Below, in pieces: positions 36,163-45,902 of a stretch of DNA of 64,000 bases. The number at the start of each line of letters is the position of its first letter. The first letter of the stretch is position 1. The DNA is from Bacteroidia bacterium. Lineage in GTDB: Bacteria; Bacteroidota; Bacteroidia; B-17B0; Aurantibacillaceae. The stretch lies in NCBI GenBank assembly GCA_022842625.1, contig JALHPG010000002.1:1-64000 (forward strand). The letters are read 5' to 3'. Under the pieces are notes generated by a model, which saw nothing but the letters and a program-made list of their open reading frames with translations, searched no databases and was not told where the DNA came from. The position numbers were made by a program, and so were the translations under genes.

Positions 36163-36807
36163 ATGAAAAAAGAATTTTTAAGTGAAGACCTGGAAAATCT
36201 AGAGAAAATGTTTCGCACAACATTTATAAATTCTTTAGGTGGATTTAAAAGTGTTGTTTTGGTAGGAACGTGCAATTCTCAAGGTCAAGAAAATCTTGCC
36301 ATATTTAATTCGCTATTTCACATTGGCGCAAACCCTGCATTATGCGGTATAATTGTAAGACCCAGCGAAGTGCCGCGCCACACTTTAAATAATATTTTAG
36401 AAAAAAAATATTATTCCATAAATCACATCAGCGAAGAATTTTTAAAAAACGCACATCAAACCTCGGCAAGATATGGTGAAAACGAATCAGAATTTGAGGC
36501 CGCTAAACTTACTCCGGAATATAAAAACACTATACAAGCTCCTTTTGTGAAAGAAAGTAACATTAAATTTGCTTGTGAATTACAACAAAAAATAGATCTG
36601 GAAATTAACGGCACAACTTTATTGATAGGGAAAATAATTTATGTGTCTGTTCCAAGCGATGCGGTTATGTCAGATGGTTTTATTGATCTGGAAAATGCCG
36701 GAACAATTACGGTTAGTGGTTTAGACAGTTATCATACAACCAAAAAGATAGAGCGTTTAAGTTATGCTAAAAAAAATAAATGGCCCGAAAAGCTATTTGA
36801 TAACTAA
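36163..36807 (+). CDS. Flavin reductase family protein
   Basis: The 214-residue protein has the flavin reductase-like split barrel: INSLGGFKSVVLVG, NLAIFNSLFHIGANPALCG and PRHTLNNI. Members reduce FMN/FAD with NAD(P)H or bind flavin. It ends the SRPBCC/DUF2805/SDR cassette. Its stop overlaps the convergent holin-like gene by four bases. Confidence 0.82.
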   Translation: MKKEFLSEDLENLEKMFRTTFINSLGGFKSVVLVGTCNSQGQENLAIFNSLFHIGANPALCGIIVRPSEVPRHTLNNILEKKYYSINHISEEFLKNAHQTSARYGENESEFEAAKLTPEYKNTIQAPFVKESNIKFACELQQKIDLEINGTTLLIGKIIYVSVPSDAVMSDGFIDLENAGTITVSGLDSYHTTKKIERLSYAKKNKWPEKLFDN

Positions 36808-37166
36808 TTTTCGTCTCTTCTGGCATCATTTACGCCAAAAAGGGCATTCAAAATTCCTGTAAAAACAGATAGGATCAAGCTAAACAAAAGTGCCCACCAA
36901 AAACCATCCACGTGAAACCCGCTGACAAGTTTTCCGGCAAAAATAATTATAAAGGCATTTATTGCTAACAAGAAAAAGCCCAAAGTGAAAACCGTTATAG
37001 GAATAGTTAGAATGGTAAGAATGGGTTTAACTATGGTGTTTAAAAAAGCTAATACAACAGCAACAAGAAACGCAGACACATAATCATCTACCTTAACGTG
37101 AGGTAATAAATTTGCAACTAAAAAAACCGCAATTGCCGAAATAATTATTTTTAAAATAAAATTGAT
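36804..37166 (-). CDS. Holin-like four-helix membrane protein (phage holin family IV type)
   Basis: Helical membrane protein with about four segments, matching the small chromosomal proteins annotated as phage holin family IV (start INFILKIIISAIAVF, then ALLFSLILSVFTGI). The conserved N-terminus is in frame up to 37166 but no ATG, GTG or TTG occurs there. ATC at 37164-37166 is where relatives have ATG. GTG at 37077-37079 would lose the first helix. A TAAATTTG on the minus strand (37186-37193) is well placed for a promoter. It is not linked to any prophage. Confidence 0.7.
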   Translation of the reverse strand: MNFILKIIISAIAVFLVANLLPHVKVDDYVSAFLVAVVLAFLNTIVKPILTILTIPITVFTLGFFLLAINAFIIIFAGKLVSGFHVDGFWWALLFSLILSVFTGILNALFGVNDARRDEN

Positions 37167-37190
37167 AGGATAAGTTTTATAAGTTCAAAT

Positions 37191-38456
37191 TTAAGTTTTT
37201 TGTTTCTTCTTTTTGGCAGCAGGAAATAAAATGTTATTTAAAATCAACCTATAGCCCGGTGAGTTGGGGTGCAGGGTCAAATCTGTTGGAGGCTCCTCTA
37301 CTCTGTGCTCATAATCTTCAGGATCGTGACCGGCGTAAAAAGTCCACGTGCCTTTGCCAACATCTCCATGAATATAGCGGGCTTCTCCAAAAGCTTTTGC
37401 CTCACCTAATATTAAAACGTTTTTTTTGATATACTTTTTATCAAATGCTGCTGTTTGGCCCCAAAACCCTTGAATGGTGTTGGTATGATTTTGACAAAGC
37501 ATGGTTGGCACAGGATCCCATTTAGCTGAAAACTCAAATAAAGTAAACAAGTCTGTTTTTTGCGTCATGCCATAATTTCTTCTGGTAAGGTAGGTATCTA
37601 TGGTTGAGTACTCGTATTCATAAGGACTAGAACTTAATTTATAATTCTCGAAAGCAAAACCCTTCGAAAAATCTATTTTTGATTGCGCATTCTTTTCAGC
37701 CGGATCGTGATCAAACATACTTTCACAAATATCTACACCCTCTGCGGCTAAAGCTATATCGTAACTATCTGTTGCGCTGCACATGGCAAATAAAAACCCA
37801 CCGCTAAAAACAAAATCTTTTATTTTTTTTGCAGTGTTTAATTTCATTAAGGAAACTTTTGTAAAGCCTAGTTTTTTTGCTAATGCTTCATTCTCTTTTA
37901 CTTCGTTTTGATACCAGGCTGCGTTTTGAAATTGCGCAAAAAATTTACCGTATTGTCCGGTAAAATCTTCATGATGTAAATGCAACCAATCGTAATCTTT
38001 TAGTTTGTCGAAAAATATTTCTTCATCATAAACAACATCGTAGGGTATTTCGGCATACTTTAAAACCAATGTTACCGCATCATCCCAAGGTTGTTTTCCT
38101 TTTGGAGAATACACAGCGATTTTTGGTGCCTTCTCTAACTTAACAGCATCTTGGTTTGCTTCCGGATTAGCAATTTCGGCAAGAATAGAATTTCCTTGAG
38201 CATCGGAAATTGTTTCGTAACTAATTCCTCTTATAACACATTCGTTTGAAACCGGTTTTGCATTTGGGATCATAAAACTTCCACCACGGTAGTTTAACAA
38301 CCAGTGTATCTCCAGCTCGCCCTTTAACGCCCAGTATGCAAGGCCATAGGCTTTTAAATGATTTTTTTGATCTTCATCCATTGGAATTAAAATGAATGAG
38401 GCAAAAGATCTGCTCGCAAAAAAAAGAATAAAAAATATAACTGACAGTTTTTTCAT
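37191..38456 (-). CDS. Exported glutamine-amidotransferase-like protein
   Basis: A conserved exported protein of 421 residues. After a signal peptide (MKKLSVIFFILFFASRSFAS) comes IPMDEDQKNHLKAYG, found in Bacteroidota proteins often labelled asparagine synthetase B. No aminotransferase or synthetase motif is seen. The middle (PKIAVYSPKG to GGFLFAMCSATDSYDIAL) resembles a class I glutamine-amidotransferase-like nucleophile elbow, with Cys in AMCSA. The end HPNSPGYRLILNNILFP is a conserved tail. The function is not known; the common label is probably wrong. Confidence 0.65.
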   Translation of the reverse strand: MKKLSVIFFILFFASRSFASFILIPMDEDQKNHLKAYGLAYWALKGELEIHWLLNYRGGSFMIPNAKPVSNECVIRGISYETISDAQGNSILAEIANPEANQDAVKLEKAPKIAVYSPKGKQPWDDAVTLVLKYAEIPYDVVYDEEIFFDKLKDYDWLHLHHEDFTGQYGKFFAQFQNAAWYQNEVKENEALAKKLGFTKVSLMKLNTAKKIKDFVFSGGFLFAMCSATDSYDIALAAEGVDICESMFDHDPAEKNAQSKIDFSKGFAFENYKLSSSPYEYEYSTIDTYLTRRNYGMTQKTDLFTLFEFSAKWDPVPTMLCQNHTNTIQGFWGQTAAFDKKYIKKNVLILGEAKAFGEARYIHGDVGKGTWTFYAGHDPEDYEHRVEEPPTDLTLHPNSPGYRLILNNILFPAAKKKKQKT

Positions 38457-38542
38457 TTATGCATACTAAATTAAGAATATTTGAATAAACTTAAATTTAT
38501 TGTTTCGGAAAAAAAGTTAAATGAAATATTGGATCTTTAAAG

Positions 38543-39376
38543 CTATGCGCCGGCCGAAACAAGTTTGGTTCTTAAGGCAGTTACGCGCTCATTAATAGTT
38601 TTTATTGTTTCCAAATTGTGAACTGTATTTGCTTCGGCAACAATAAAGGCTTCTCTAATTGATTTTAGATCGGTAACAATGTATTCTGTTTCAGGCGCTA
38701 AATTTGAGGCGTCAAGCATGATAATTAAATTCTTCAAAGATTCGTTTTGATCGATTATTGTTTTAATTATCTTTTCGCCATTTATTGTTTGTGCCATTTG
38801 ACATGAAACATACATTCCTTCTATCCAAGAGCCTGCAAGTATTACGGCAGAAGTTGCAGGACGATTATTTATCTTTAAAATTTCATCAGCTTTTTTAAAC
38901 GCATTGGTTATGATCTCTAATGTTGAATCTTTATTTTCTCTATTAGCCTCCATCCTGTCAAACATTACCTGATCGAAAGCATTGTTAACACCAATATTTG
39001 CCGCTAACGAATTAACACACTTTAAAAATACCATACTCTCTTGGGTTTGATCAAAAGAATTGGCAATACTTAAATCAGACCCGTAAATGCCTAAATTAAC
39101 CGCTTTATAAAACTCTATACTGTATTTTGAAACTGAATTTGGATCATTTAAAAACTGAGGATTGTATTCGATTTTATTTTCTTCAATTAATTTTAAAATT
39201 ATTTTTCTGTCAGGCATTGAATTAAATACATTTTGTGCATTTAATTTGGTTTCTTGAACCGCCTGCTTTGTGTTGTCATCAATAACAATATTATCGTCAG
39301 TTTTTTCTGCGTTTTTACAGAAAGCGAAAACCACAACGGAAACTACTAGAAATATTTTTAAACTTAACTTACCCAT
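38543..39376 (-). CDS. Exported protein, possibly lipoprotein, of unknown function
   Basis: Not recognised. The 277-residue product starts MGKLSLKIFLVVSVVVFAFC; the cysteine after the hydrophobic run suggests a lipoprotein, but the -1 residue is Phe, so the lipobox is atypical. The mature part is helical with NSLAANIGVNNAFDQ and SAVILAGSWIEGMYVS. A longer start at a TTG (39391) adds five residues before the ATG and is unlikely. A minus-strand TATATTTG (39389-39396) lies just upstream. Confidence 0.6.
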   Translation of the reverse strand: MGKLSLKIFLVVSVVVFAFCKNAEKTDDNIVIDDNTKQAVQETKLNAQNVFNSMPDRKIILKLIEENKIEYNPQFLNDPNSVSKYSIEFYKAVNLGIYGSDLSIANSFDQTQESMVFLKCVNSLAANIGVNNAFDQVMFDRMEANRENKDSTLEIITNAFKKADEILKINNRPATSAVILAGSWIEGMYVSCQMAQTINGEKIIKTIIDQNESLKNLIIMLDASNLAPETEYIVTDLKSIREAFIVAEANTVHNLETIKTINERVTALRTKLVSAGA

Positions 39377-39388
39377 AATCGTACGAGA

Positions 39389-39396
39389 CAAATATA
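39389..39396 (-). promoter_or_regulatory. Candidate -7 element for the unknown exported gene
   Basis: On the minus strand TATATTTG (complement of 39389-39396) lies 13 bases before the ATG at 39376. No clear -33 TTG is seen, so it is tentative. Confidence 0.3.
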
Positions 39397-39410
39397 ATAA
39401 ATATTTGTTA

Positions 39411-41165
39411 TTATTTTTTTATCCCGTTGTCATAATGAATTCTATTGATCTCTTTTCCGTTTTTGTCGTAAAACACCCATAAACCATGAGGGACGCTTTG
39501 AACCTTACCTTTTCGTCTATCGTTTATGATCTTATAATTACACTCGCTCTGTAATTTGGAATTTGTATAATACGACACGCTTTTACCGCTTAATTTGCCG
39601 TTTTTAAAGTTTTGGATGCGATTTATGCCCCCTGTTTCGTAATAATAGGTCCATTCCCCGTTTTGGTGGCCTTTTCTGTACTTTCCTTTAGTGTCAATAA
39701 AATTACCTTTTTCAAACCATTGGGTATAATTACCATGCTTTATGCCATTTACGTATGTTGAAATTTCGCGAGGTTTGCCACTGTCATAAAAATAATCCCA
39801 CTTTCCGCTTTTTTTGCCTTTACTGTTATAATTTCCCGCATAATTTGGTTTCCCATTTGCGTACCAGCCCTGCCATTGGTCAACTAATTGAGCATCTTTA
39901 AAAGTTCCTTCGTCTTTTTTTGCCCCGTTTTCCCACCAACTTGTCCATAAACCATTTTCTTTACCAGCAACATAGGGTCCTTCTTGCAATTTTTTTCCGT
40001 TTTCGAACCAAGTTGTCCAAACTGCTGTTTTTAAACCGTTATCGTAATTACCTTGGCGCCATTTTTGCCCTGTTATATAAAAATAGTTCCAGGTAGCGGT
40101 TTGTTTATCATTTAAATAATATCCTTCGCTTTCAACTTTTCCATTAGAATAATAATAAGTCCATTTATCGTCGCGCAAATTATCTTTCAAAGTCCCTATC
40201 ATTTCAGGCTTCCCGTCGGGCGTGTAAAACTTCCAGACACCATTTTTTTTATTATTGATAAACTCTCCTTCGCTTTTAATTTTGTGATTGACAAAATAAG
40301 ACGAGTAATAGCCATTTAAAGCCCCTTCTTGATAAGTAGCTTCATAATCTAATTCTCCGTTGGGATGAAAAAAGCGCCACAGCCCATCTTGCAAGCCGCC
40401 TTTATAAAAGCCCATTGCTTTAATAACGCCGTTATCGTAGTTTGCGGTAAGACTTCCATTGCCTCCAGAAATAAGTTGTTTTCCTTTGGTATCAAAAAGC
40501 TCCATTAAATAAAGGGTGCTATCCTTATATTCTTTTACGAATTTTTTTTGGCCGTTATCATAATACTCTTCCCAGCGGTTACAAGGTTTACCGGTACAGT
40601 ATTCTTGAATGGCAATTAATTTTCCGGTTTTAGAATAACTTTCAACTTTACCTTGGCGTTTATCTTTTTCAAAATTTCCTTTACTTTCTAATTGTCCGTT
40701 ATCATAAAAGTAGATCCACTCACCTTCTTTTTTACCTTTCTCGAAATTTTCGCGACTCTTTACTTTTCCGTTCTCGTAAAAGGAAGTCCAAGTGCTATCG
40801 GCAAGGTTATCAGTAAATTTTGTAAGCTGCGAAATTTTGCCTGATTTAAAATAATAAACATTGGTCCCGTTCTTTTTTCCTTTATCGTAGCGCTCTTTGG
40901 CTTTTTTAGTTCCGTCTTCGTAATAAAAGGTCCAAATACTATCTTCTTTTCCTAAATAATGATTAAGCTTTCCGGAATAATAAAAACCTTTAGATAAAAC
41001 ATTTCCACTTTGATAATATTCGGTATACACACCATGAGGCATGCCCTTGTAATAATCGGTTTCGGATTTTAACTGAGTTTCTTTAGCATCGTAATACTCT
41101 TTTTTTAGTTGAGATGATACATTAAGGCTAAGGGCAAAAAGAAGAATAAAAATTAAAAATCGCAT
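39411..41165 (-). CDS. Long MORN_2/YwqK-repeat exported protein
   Basis: An exported 584-residue protein: signal peptide (MRFLIFILLFALSLNVSS), then about twenty repeats of roughly 23 residues of the MORN-variant/YwqK type, such as YENGKVKSRENFEKGKKEGEWIYFY. These repeats form extended beta-strand stacks. Short members are annotated as toxin-antitoxin antitoxins, but nothing supports that here; no toxin gene is beside it. The function is unknown; a structural or surface-binding role fits. Confidence 0.82.
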   Translation of the reverse strand: MRFLIFILLFALSLNVSSQLKKEYYDAKETQLKSETDYYKGMPHGVYTEYYQSGNVLSKGFYYSGKLNHYLGKEDSIWTFYYEDGTKKAKERYDKGKKNGTNVYYFKSGKISQLTKFTDNLADSTWTSFYENGKVKSRENFEKGKKEGEWIYFYDNGQLESKGNFEKDKRQGKVESYSKTGKLIAIQEYCTGKPCNRWEEYYDNGQKKFVKEYKDSTLYLMELFDTKGKQLISGGNGSLTANYDNGVIKAMGFYKGGLQDGLWRFFHPNGELDYEATYQEGALNGYYSSYFVNHKIKSEGEFINNKKNGVWKFYTPDGKPEMIGTLKDNLRDDKWTYYYSNGKVESEGYYLNDKQTATWNYFYITGQKWRQGNYDNGLKTAVWTTWFENGKKLQEGPYVAGKENGLWTSWWENGAKKDEGTFKDAQLVDQWQGWYANGKPNYAGNYNSKGKKSGKWDYFYDSGKPREISTYVNGIKHGNYTQWFEKGNFIDTKGKYRKGHQNGEWTYYYETGGINRIQNFKNGKLSGKSVSYYTNSKLQSECNYKIINDRRKGKVQSVPHGLWVFYDKNGKEINRIHYDNGIKK

Positions 41166-41315
41166 AGGGTAAATTTAATGGCTATAATGCTAAAGAACCC
41201 TTTTAGTTACAACTTTTGTAAACAATAGTTAGGTTGAAAACAAATAACCGTGATTTGTTTTACGCTTAAACCTAATTAATTGTGTTATTTTTAACAATTA
41301 ATAAATTTTGGCGAG

Positions 41316-42755
41316 GTGACTTTTTTTAATAAACAGAGAGTATTTGTTCTTTTTACCCTAACGGTAGTTTTGGCTTTACTTTTACCCGCTCTTTTGCAAC
41401 ACGGCATGTTTATGGATGGCATGCAATACGCTATTGTTGCAAAAAACTTAGCCCTTAACAAAGCTACTTTTTGGATGCCCTATTTAAGTAGTTCTTGGAG
41501 TAAAATGTATTCAAACTATTTTTTAGAACATCCACCTCTTGTTTACTATTTACAGTCGAAGTTTTTTTTGGTGTTTGGTTATGGAATTTTTACCGAAAAA
41601 ATTTATTGTTTTTTTGCATTCGCGATTTGTGCTTTTCTAATTTCTGAGATCTGGTGTTTAATTTTTAAAGACAATCAACAAATAAAAAATTATTGGTGGC
41701 TAGCAGTGCTTTTATGGTTTATAACACCATCAGTTTTTTGGTCGTTCGCAAACAACATGCTCGAAAACACATTAACTATAATGGTCTTGGCGGCAAGCTA
41801 CTTTGCCTTAAAGGCGATTTATTCAAATGGGTTTAATTTAGTTTATATTTTTATTGCAGGATGTTTTGTGTTTTTGGGAAGCCTGTCAAAAGGACTGCCC
41901 GGATTATTTCCAATAAGCATTATTGTGTGCGGTTACTTTTTGCTCGGCAAACCTATTCTTAAAAAAACAATTATTTACACTTTTGTTTTAATCATTATTC
42001 CCACAATAATTTATTTTTTACTTTTTAAATTTAATGCAGAAGCTAAAGAAAGTTTGACTTTTTATATTAAAAACAGATTGTTAAATAGATTAAGTGAGGC
42101 ACATACTGTTGAAAATAGATTCTCTATTTTGTTTTGGCTTTTTACAGATCAATTGGTAAATATTGCTTTGTGTGTTCTATTATTTCTCGTCTTTAAAGCA
42201 AAACTATTTATAAATGAATTAACTAAAAGTGAAAATAAACTTATTTTGTTTTTTCTTTTATATGGTTTATCCGGTGTTGTTCCTTTATGTTTTACGCATG
42301 TTCAAAGGGCAGTATACTTTGTGCCTGCTTTACCTTTTTTTGGAATTGCAGTGGCGATTTTTTTAGCTAAAGGATTAAATGTTTTGATCACAAAAATCAA
42401 TGATAATAATTTTAAGGTAATACGATCAAGCGTATTAGTGCTTTTTTGTATCGCACTGCTGTATTTTGTTTCATTAATTGGTAAAACAGGAAGAGATGAA
42501 AAGGTCCTGGGTGAAATAAATAAAATAGGCAGTATAATTGGAAAGGATAAAGTAATTGGAACAACAAACGATATATATGAAAAATGGGATTACCAATTTT
42601 ATTTACTACGTTATTATAATATTACACTTGAACCATTGCCAAACAAGCTGGGTTCTTATAAATTAATTGACAAACAAACTATTTTAGACACAATTTATTA
42701 CCAGAAGGTAAATGTAGATTTAGAAAAATATTTTCTTTACGAGCAAAGAAATTAA
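41316..42755 (+). CDS. GT39/ArnT-like glycosyltransferase family protein
   Basis: An integral membrane protein of 479 residues with about ten helices. The first loop holds DGMQYAIVAKNL and LEHPPLVYYLQSK, the acidic/His-Pro motif of GT-C (GT39/83) enzymes that transfer sugars from a lipid carrier. It starts at GTG (41316), preceded by a purine-rich GGCGAG. No partner genes are near; the lepA/GH16 pair is convergent and shares its 3' region (four-base overlap with GH16). The donor and acceptor are unknown. Confidence 0.8.
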   Translation: MTFFNKQRVFVLFTLTVVLALLLPALLQHGMFMDGMQYAIVAKNLALNKATFWMPYLSSSWSKMYSNYFLEHPPLVYYLQSKFFLVFGYGIFTEKIYCFFAFAICAFLISEIWCLIFKDNQQIKNYWWLAVLLWFITPSVFWSFANNMLENTLTIMVLAASYFALKAIYSNGFNLVYIFIAGCFVFLGSLSKGLPGLFPISIIVCGYFLLGKPILKKTIIYTFVLIIIPTIIYFLLFKFNAEAKESLTFYIKNRLLNRLSEAHTVENRFSILFWLFTDQLVNIALCVLLFLVFKAKLFINELTKSENKLILFFLLYGLSGVVPLCFTHVQRAVYFVPALPFFGIAVAIFLAKGLNVLITKINDNNFKVIRSSVLVLFCIALLYFVSLIGKTGRDEKVLGEINKIGSIIGKDKVIGTTNDIYEKWDYQFYLLRYYNITLEPLPNKLGSYKLIDKQTILDTIYYQKVNVDLEKYFLYEQRN

Positions 42756-43990
42756 CTCGCCTTAAATTTATAGCTAGCCTTTTTTCCAAAAGCTTCAATG
42801 GTCAGATTTATTTCTTTTGAAGGATATTTGTAAAGATCGAGAACGTTTGTTCCGTATTTTAAAATTTCATCAAGAATTATTTTACCTTTTTCGTCTTGCA
42901 AAATTAATTTAGTGTCTTTTGGAATTTCCTTTCCTAATACTGTTAAATGATATTTAAAGTTTCCTTGCGAAAAAAATGAAACCATCAAGCCTTCGTTTTT
43001 GTGGAGCTCGGCTTTACCATAATGGATCTTTGATCTTGAAACAAGCGTAGATCTGCTAATTTCTTTTGGCCCTATAACTGTTTCTTCAATATTATAGTTT
43101 TGGTTACGTGTTTTTTGCGCGCCTAGATCATTTCTAGTCCAAACTCGAATGTAATCTATTTCAAAATTTACTGAATCTTTAAAATCGTTTCTAGGTCCGG
43201 GTTTAAAAGAACCGTTATCGCTTGAAACTGCAATATTTGCAACTAACTTTTTAGGATGGTTCATGTTCCCCTTCGCAATTGCAATACATTCGCCATTTAA
43301 ATAATATTTTAAAGATGTTGCAGTCCATTCCCCTGAAATAATATTATAACCATCATTCAAGCTTCCTTTAAACTTAACCCAATCGCCCCAAACTTTTTTA
43401 CCTAAAAAAACAGGAACATAGTTATCTTTTCTGTATTGAGCATGTCTACCAACATGAATTTCATTTGGTTTTTCTGTCTTTAATTCCATCCAATCTATTT
43501 CCTCATTTGGGGTGGCACCATATAACCAAAAGGCAGGCCAAAACCCACCTTCTTCAGGAATTTTAAATTTAATTTCGAAATAACCGTATTGGAAATCTTT
43601 TAAGCTTTGAATTAATCCTGCGGAATAAGTAAAGTTTCTTTTATTTAACCCGTCGAACTTTTTTCCATTAAAGATAGTATCGTTATCTCCCATCCAATCA
43701 ACGTAACGCTCGTTAAGATCTTCTCTCTTTGCAGTTAATGTTAAGATACCATCTTTTACAAAATGATTTTTCCACTTAGAATAATATTGTTGCTCTTTGT
43801 TACTGGAAATAGAACGAGCCCAGCCAAACCAATCTCCCCAATAATTTTTATTTATTGCGTTACCGTTAAACTCATCACCTTCTTGATAGTGCCAGGTAAT
43901 TAATGAATCTTTATTAAATTGCCACATTACTTGTGCTTTAAAATTTAAAAGCAAAAATAAAAAGCAAAATAAAAAAAGTATTTTTTTCAT
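42752..43990 (-). CDS. GH16 family glycoside hydrolase
   Basis: A secreted 412-residue enzyme with a signal peptide. The GH16 domain covers about residues 25-285 and has the catalytic motif EIDWME (nucleophile and acid/base) within NEEIDWMELKTEKPNEIH, plus FWPAFWLYGATP. Members cut beta-1,3/1,4-glucans, agars or carrageenans; the specificity cannot be told. A further C-terminal region of ~120 residues could be a binding domain, and no T9SS signal is evident. It follows lepA by six bases and may share its transcript. Confidence 0.88.
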   Translation of the reverse strand: MKKILFLFCFLFLLLNFKAQVMWQFNKDSLITWHYQEGDEFNGNAINKNYWGDWFGWARSISSNKEQQYYSKWKNHFVKDGILTLTAKREDLNERYVDWMGDNDTIFNGKKFDGLNKRNFTYSAGLIQSLKDFQYGYFEIKFKIPEEGGFWPAFWLYGATPNEEIDWMELKTEKPNEIHVGRHAQYRKDNYVPVFLGKKVWGDWVKFKGSLNDGYNIISGEWTATSLKYYLNGECIAIAKGNMNHPKKLVANIAVSSDNGSFKPGPRNDFKDSVNFEIDYIRVWTRNDLGAQKTRNQNYNIEETVIGPKEISRSTLVSRSKIHYGKAELHKNEGLMVSFFSQGNFKYHLTVLGKEIPKDTKLILQDEKGKIILDEILKYGTNVLDLYKYPSKEINLTIEAFGKKASYKFKAS

Positions 43991-43996
43991 TTTAAA

Positions 43997-45787
43997 TTAA
44001 TCATTCAACTTCAACACGGCCATAAAGGCGCTTTGTGGAATCTCTACAGTTCCAACTTGCTTCATTCGTTTTTTACCTTCTTTTTGTTTCTCTAATAATT
44101 TACGCTTACGGCTAATATCACCACCATAACATTTAGCGGTAACGTCTTTACGCATTGCACTTATTGTTTCGCGAGAAATAATTTTTGCACCAATTGCAGC
44201 TTGAATAGGAATTTCGAATTGTTGTTTTGGTATTAGTTCTTTTAATTTTTCGCAGATCTTTTTACCGAAAGCATAAGAATTACTTCTTTGTATCAAACAC
44301 GATAAAGCATCCACCGGCTCTCCTTTTAAAAGAATATCTAATTTAACCAGATCAGATTCGCGCATGCCTATTGGATGGTAATCGAATGAAGCATATCCTT
44401 TTGATATAGATTTTAAACGATCAAAGAAATCAAATACTACTTCCCCTAAAGGCATTTCAAATACTAACTCTACGCGGTCTGCCGTTAAATAATTTTGCGT
44501 TACTATTTGTCCGCGTTTTTCGATACACAAACTCATTACCGGACCAATAAAATCTGATTTAGTAATAATATTTGCTTTAATATATGGTTCTTCAATATAA
44601 TCAATACGACCCGGATCTGGAAGATCGCTTGGGTTATTTACCGTTACAATATCGCCATTTGTTTGATAGGCAATGTACGAAACGTTAGGAACGGTTGTAA
44701 TAACCGTCATGTTAAATTCACGCTCTAAACGCTCCTGCACAATTTCCATGTGAAGCATTCCCAAGAAACCACAACGGAAACCAAAACCTAAGGCTAAAGA
44801 TGATTCTGGCTCCCAGGTTAATGAGGCATCGTTTAGTTGCAGTTTTTCCATACTGTAACGTAACTCTTCAAAATCTTCGGTATCTACAGGATAAATACCG
44901 GCAAAAACCATTGGTTTTACTTCTTCAAAACCTACAATTCCTTCGGTACACGGACGATCAAAATGGGTAATGGTATCGCCCACTTTAACCTCTTTTGCAC
45001 TCTTAATTCCTGAAATGATATAACCTACATCGCCTGTACTAAGCTCAGGGCGAGGTTCCGGCTTTAATCGTAAAACCCCAATCTCATCGGCATTATAAAA
45101 TGCTCCTGTGTTTACAAATTTTACTTTTTCGCCTTTTTTTATGGTGCCGTTTACAATTTTAAAATACGCAATGATCCCTCTAAACGAATTAAACACACTG
45201 TCAAAGATCAAGGCTTGCAAAGGCGCAGCAGGATCACCAACCGGTGGTTTTATTCTTTCAATAATAGCAGCAAGAATTTCTTCAATTCCCATTCCGGTTT
45301 TTCCGCTGGCAGGAATAATATCTTCTCTTTCGCAACCAATTAGATCAACGATTTGGTCTTTTACCATTTCCGGCTCTGCACTTGGCAGATCCATTTTATT
45401 TAAAATTGGGATAATGGTTAGATCATGCTCTAATGCTAAATATAAATTAGAAATTGTTTGCGCCTGAATACCTTGTGCCGCATCTACAATAAGCAAAGCT
45501 CCTTCGCAAGCAGCAATAGAACGAGATACCTCATAACTAAAATCTACGTGACCGGGAGTATCAATTAAATTTAAAACAAATTTTTCGCCTTTGTAAGGGT
45601 AATCCATTTGAATAGCATGGCTTTTAATGGTGATGCCACGCTCTTTTTCAAGATCCATGTCATCCAATACCTGCGCTTGCATATCGCGTTTATTAACTGT
45701 TCCGGTATATTCTAATAAACGATCTGCCAGGGTGCTTTTTCCATGGTCAATATGTGCAATAATACAAAAGTTACGAATGTTTTTCAT
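43997..45787 (-). CDS. lepA: Elongation factor 4 (LepA)
   Basis: LepA is a GTPase that acts on the ribosome during elongation. G1 [21 protein letters not shown] and NKMDLPSA are present, then the EF-G-like domains and the LepA C-terminal domain ([20 protein letters not shown]). At 596 residues it is full length. The GH16 gene follows at once, which is an unusual companion. Confidence 0.97.
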   Translation of the reverse strand: MKNIRNFCIIAHIDHGKSTLADRLLEYTGTVNKRDMQAQVLDDMDLEKERGITIKSHAIQMDYPYKGEKFVLNLIDTPGHVDFSYEVSRSIAACEGALLIVDAAQGIQAQTISNLYLALEHDLTIIPILNKMDLPSAEPEMVKDQIVDLIGCEREDIIPASGKTGMGIEEILAAIIERIKPPVGDPAAPLQALIFDSVFNSFRGIIAYFKIVNGTIKKGEKVKFVNTGAFYNADEIGVLRLKPEPRPELSTGDVGYIISGIKSAKEVKVGDTITHFDRPCTEGIVGFEEVKPMVFAGIYPVDTEDFEELRYSMEKLQLNDASLTWEPESSLALGFGFRCGFLGMLHMEIVQERLEREFNMTVITTVPNVSYIAYQTNGDIVTVNNPSDLPDPGRIDYIEEPYIKANIITKSDFIGPVMSLCIEKRGQIVTQNYLTADRVELVFEMPLGEVVFDFFDRLKSISKGYASFDYHPIGMRESDLVKLDILLKGEPVDALSCLIQRSNSYAFGKKICEKLKELIPKQQFEIPIQAAIGAKIISRETISAMRKDVTAKCYGGDISRKRKLLEKQKEGKKRMKQVGTVEIPQSAFMAVLKLND

Positions 45788-45902
45788 TTTGCTAATCCTA
45801 CTATCTCTCTAAATTAATTTAGCCGTAAATATACAAAAAAGTAGGCTTTTAATGTGTATTTTATTGGTGGTATTAGAATTAGGTGCTACTTTCGAAAGAC
45901 AT

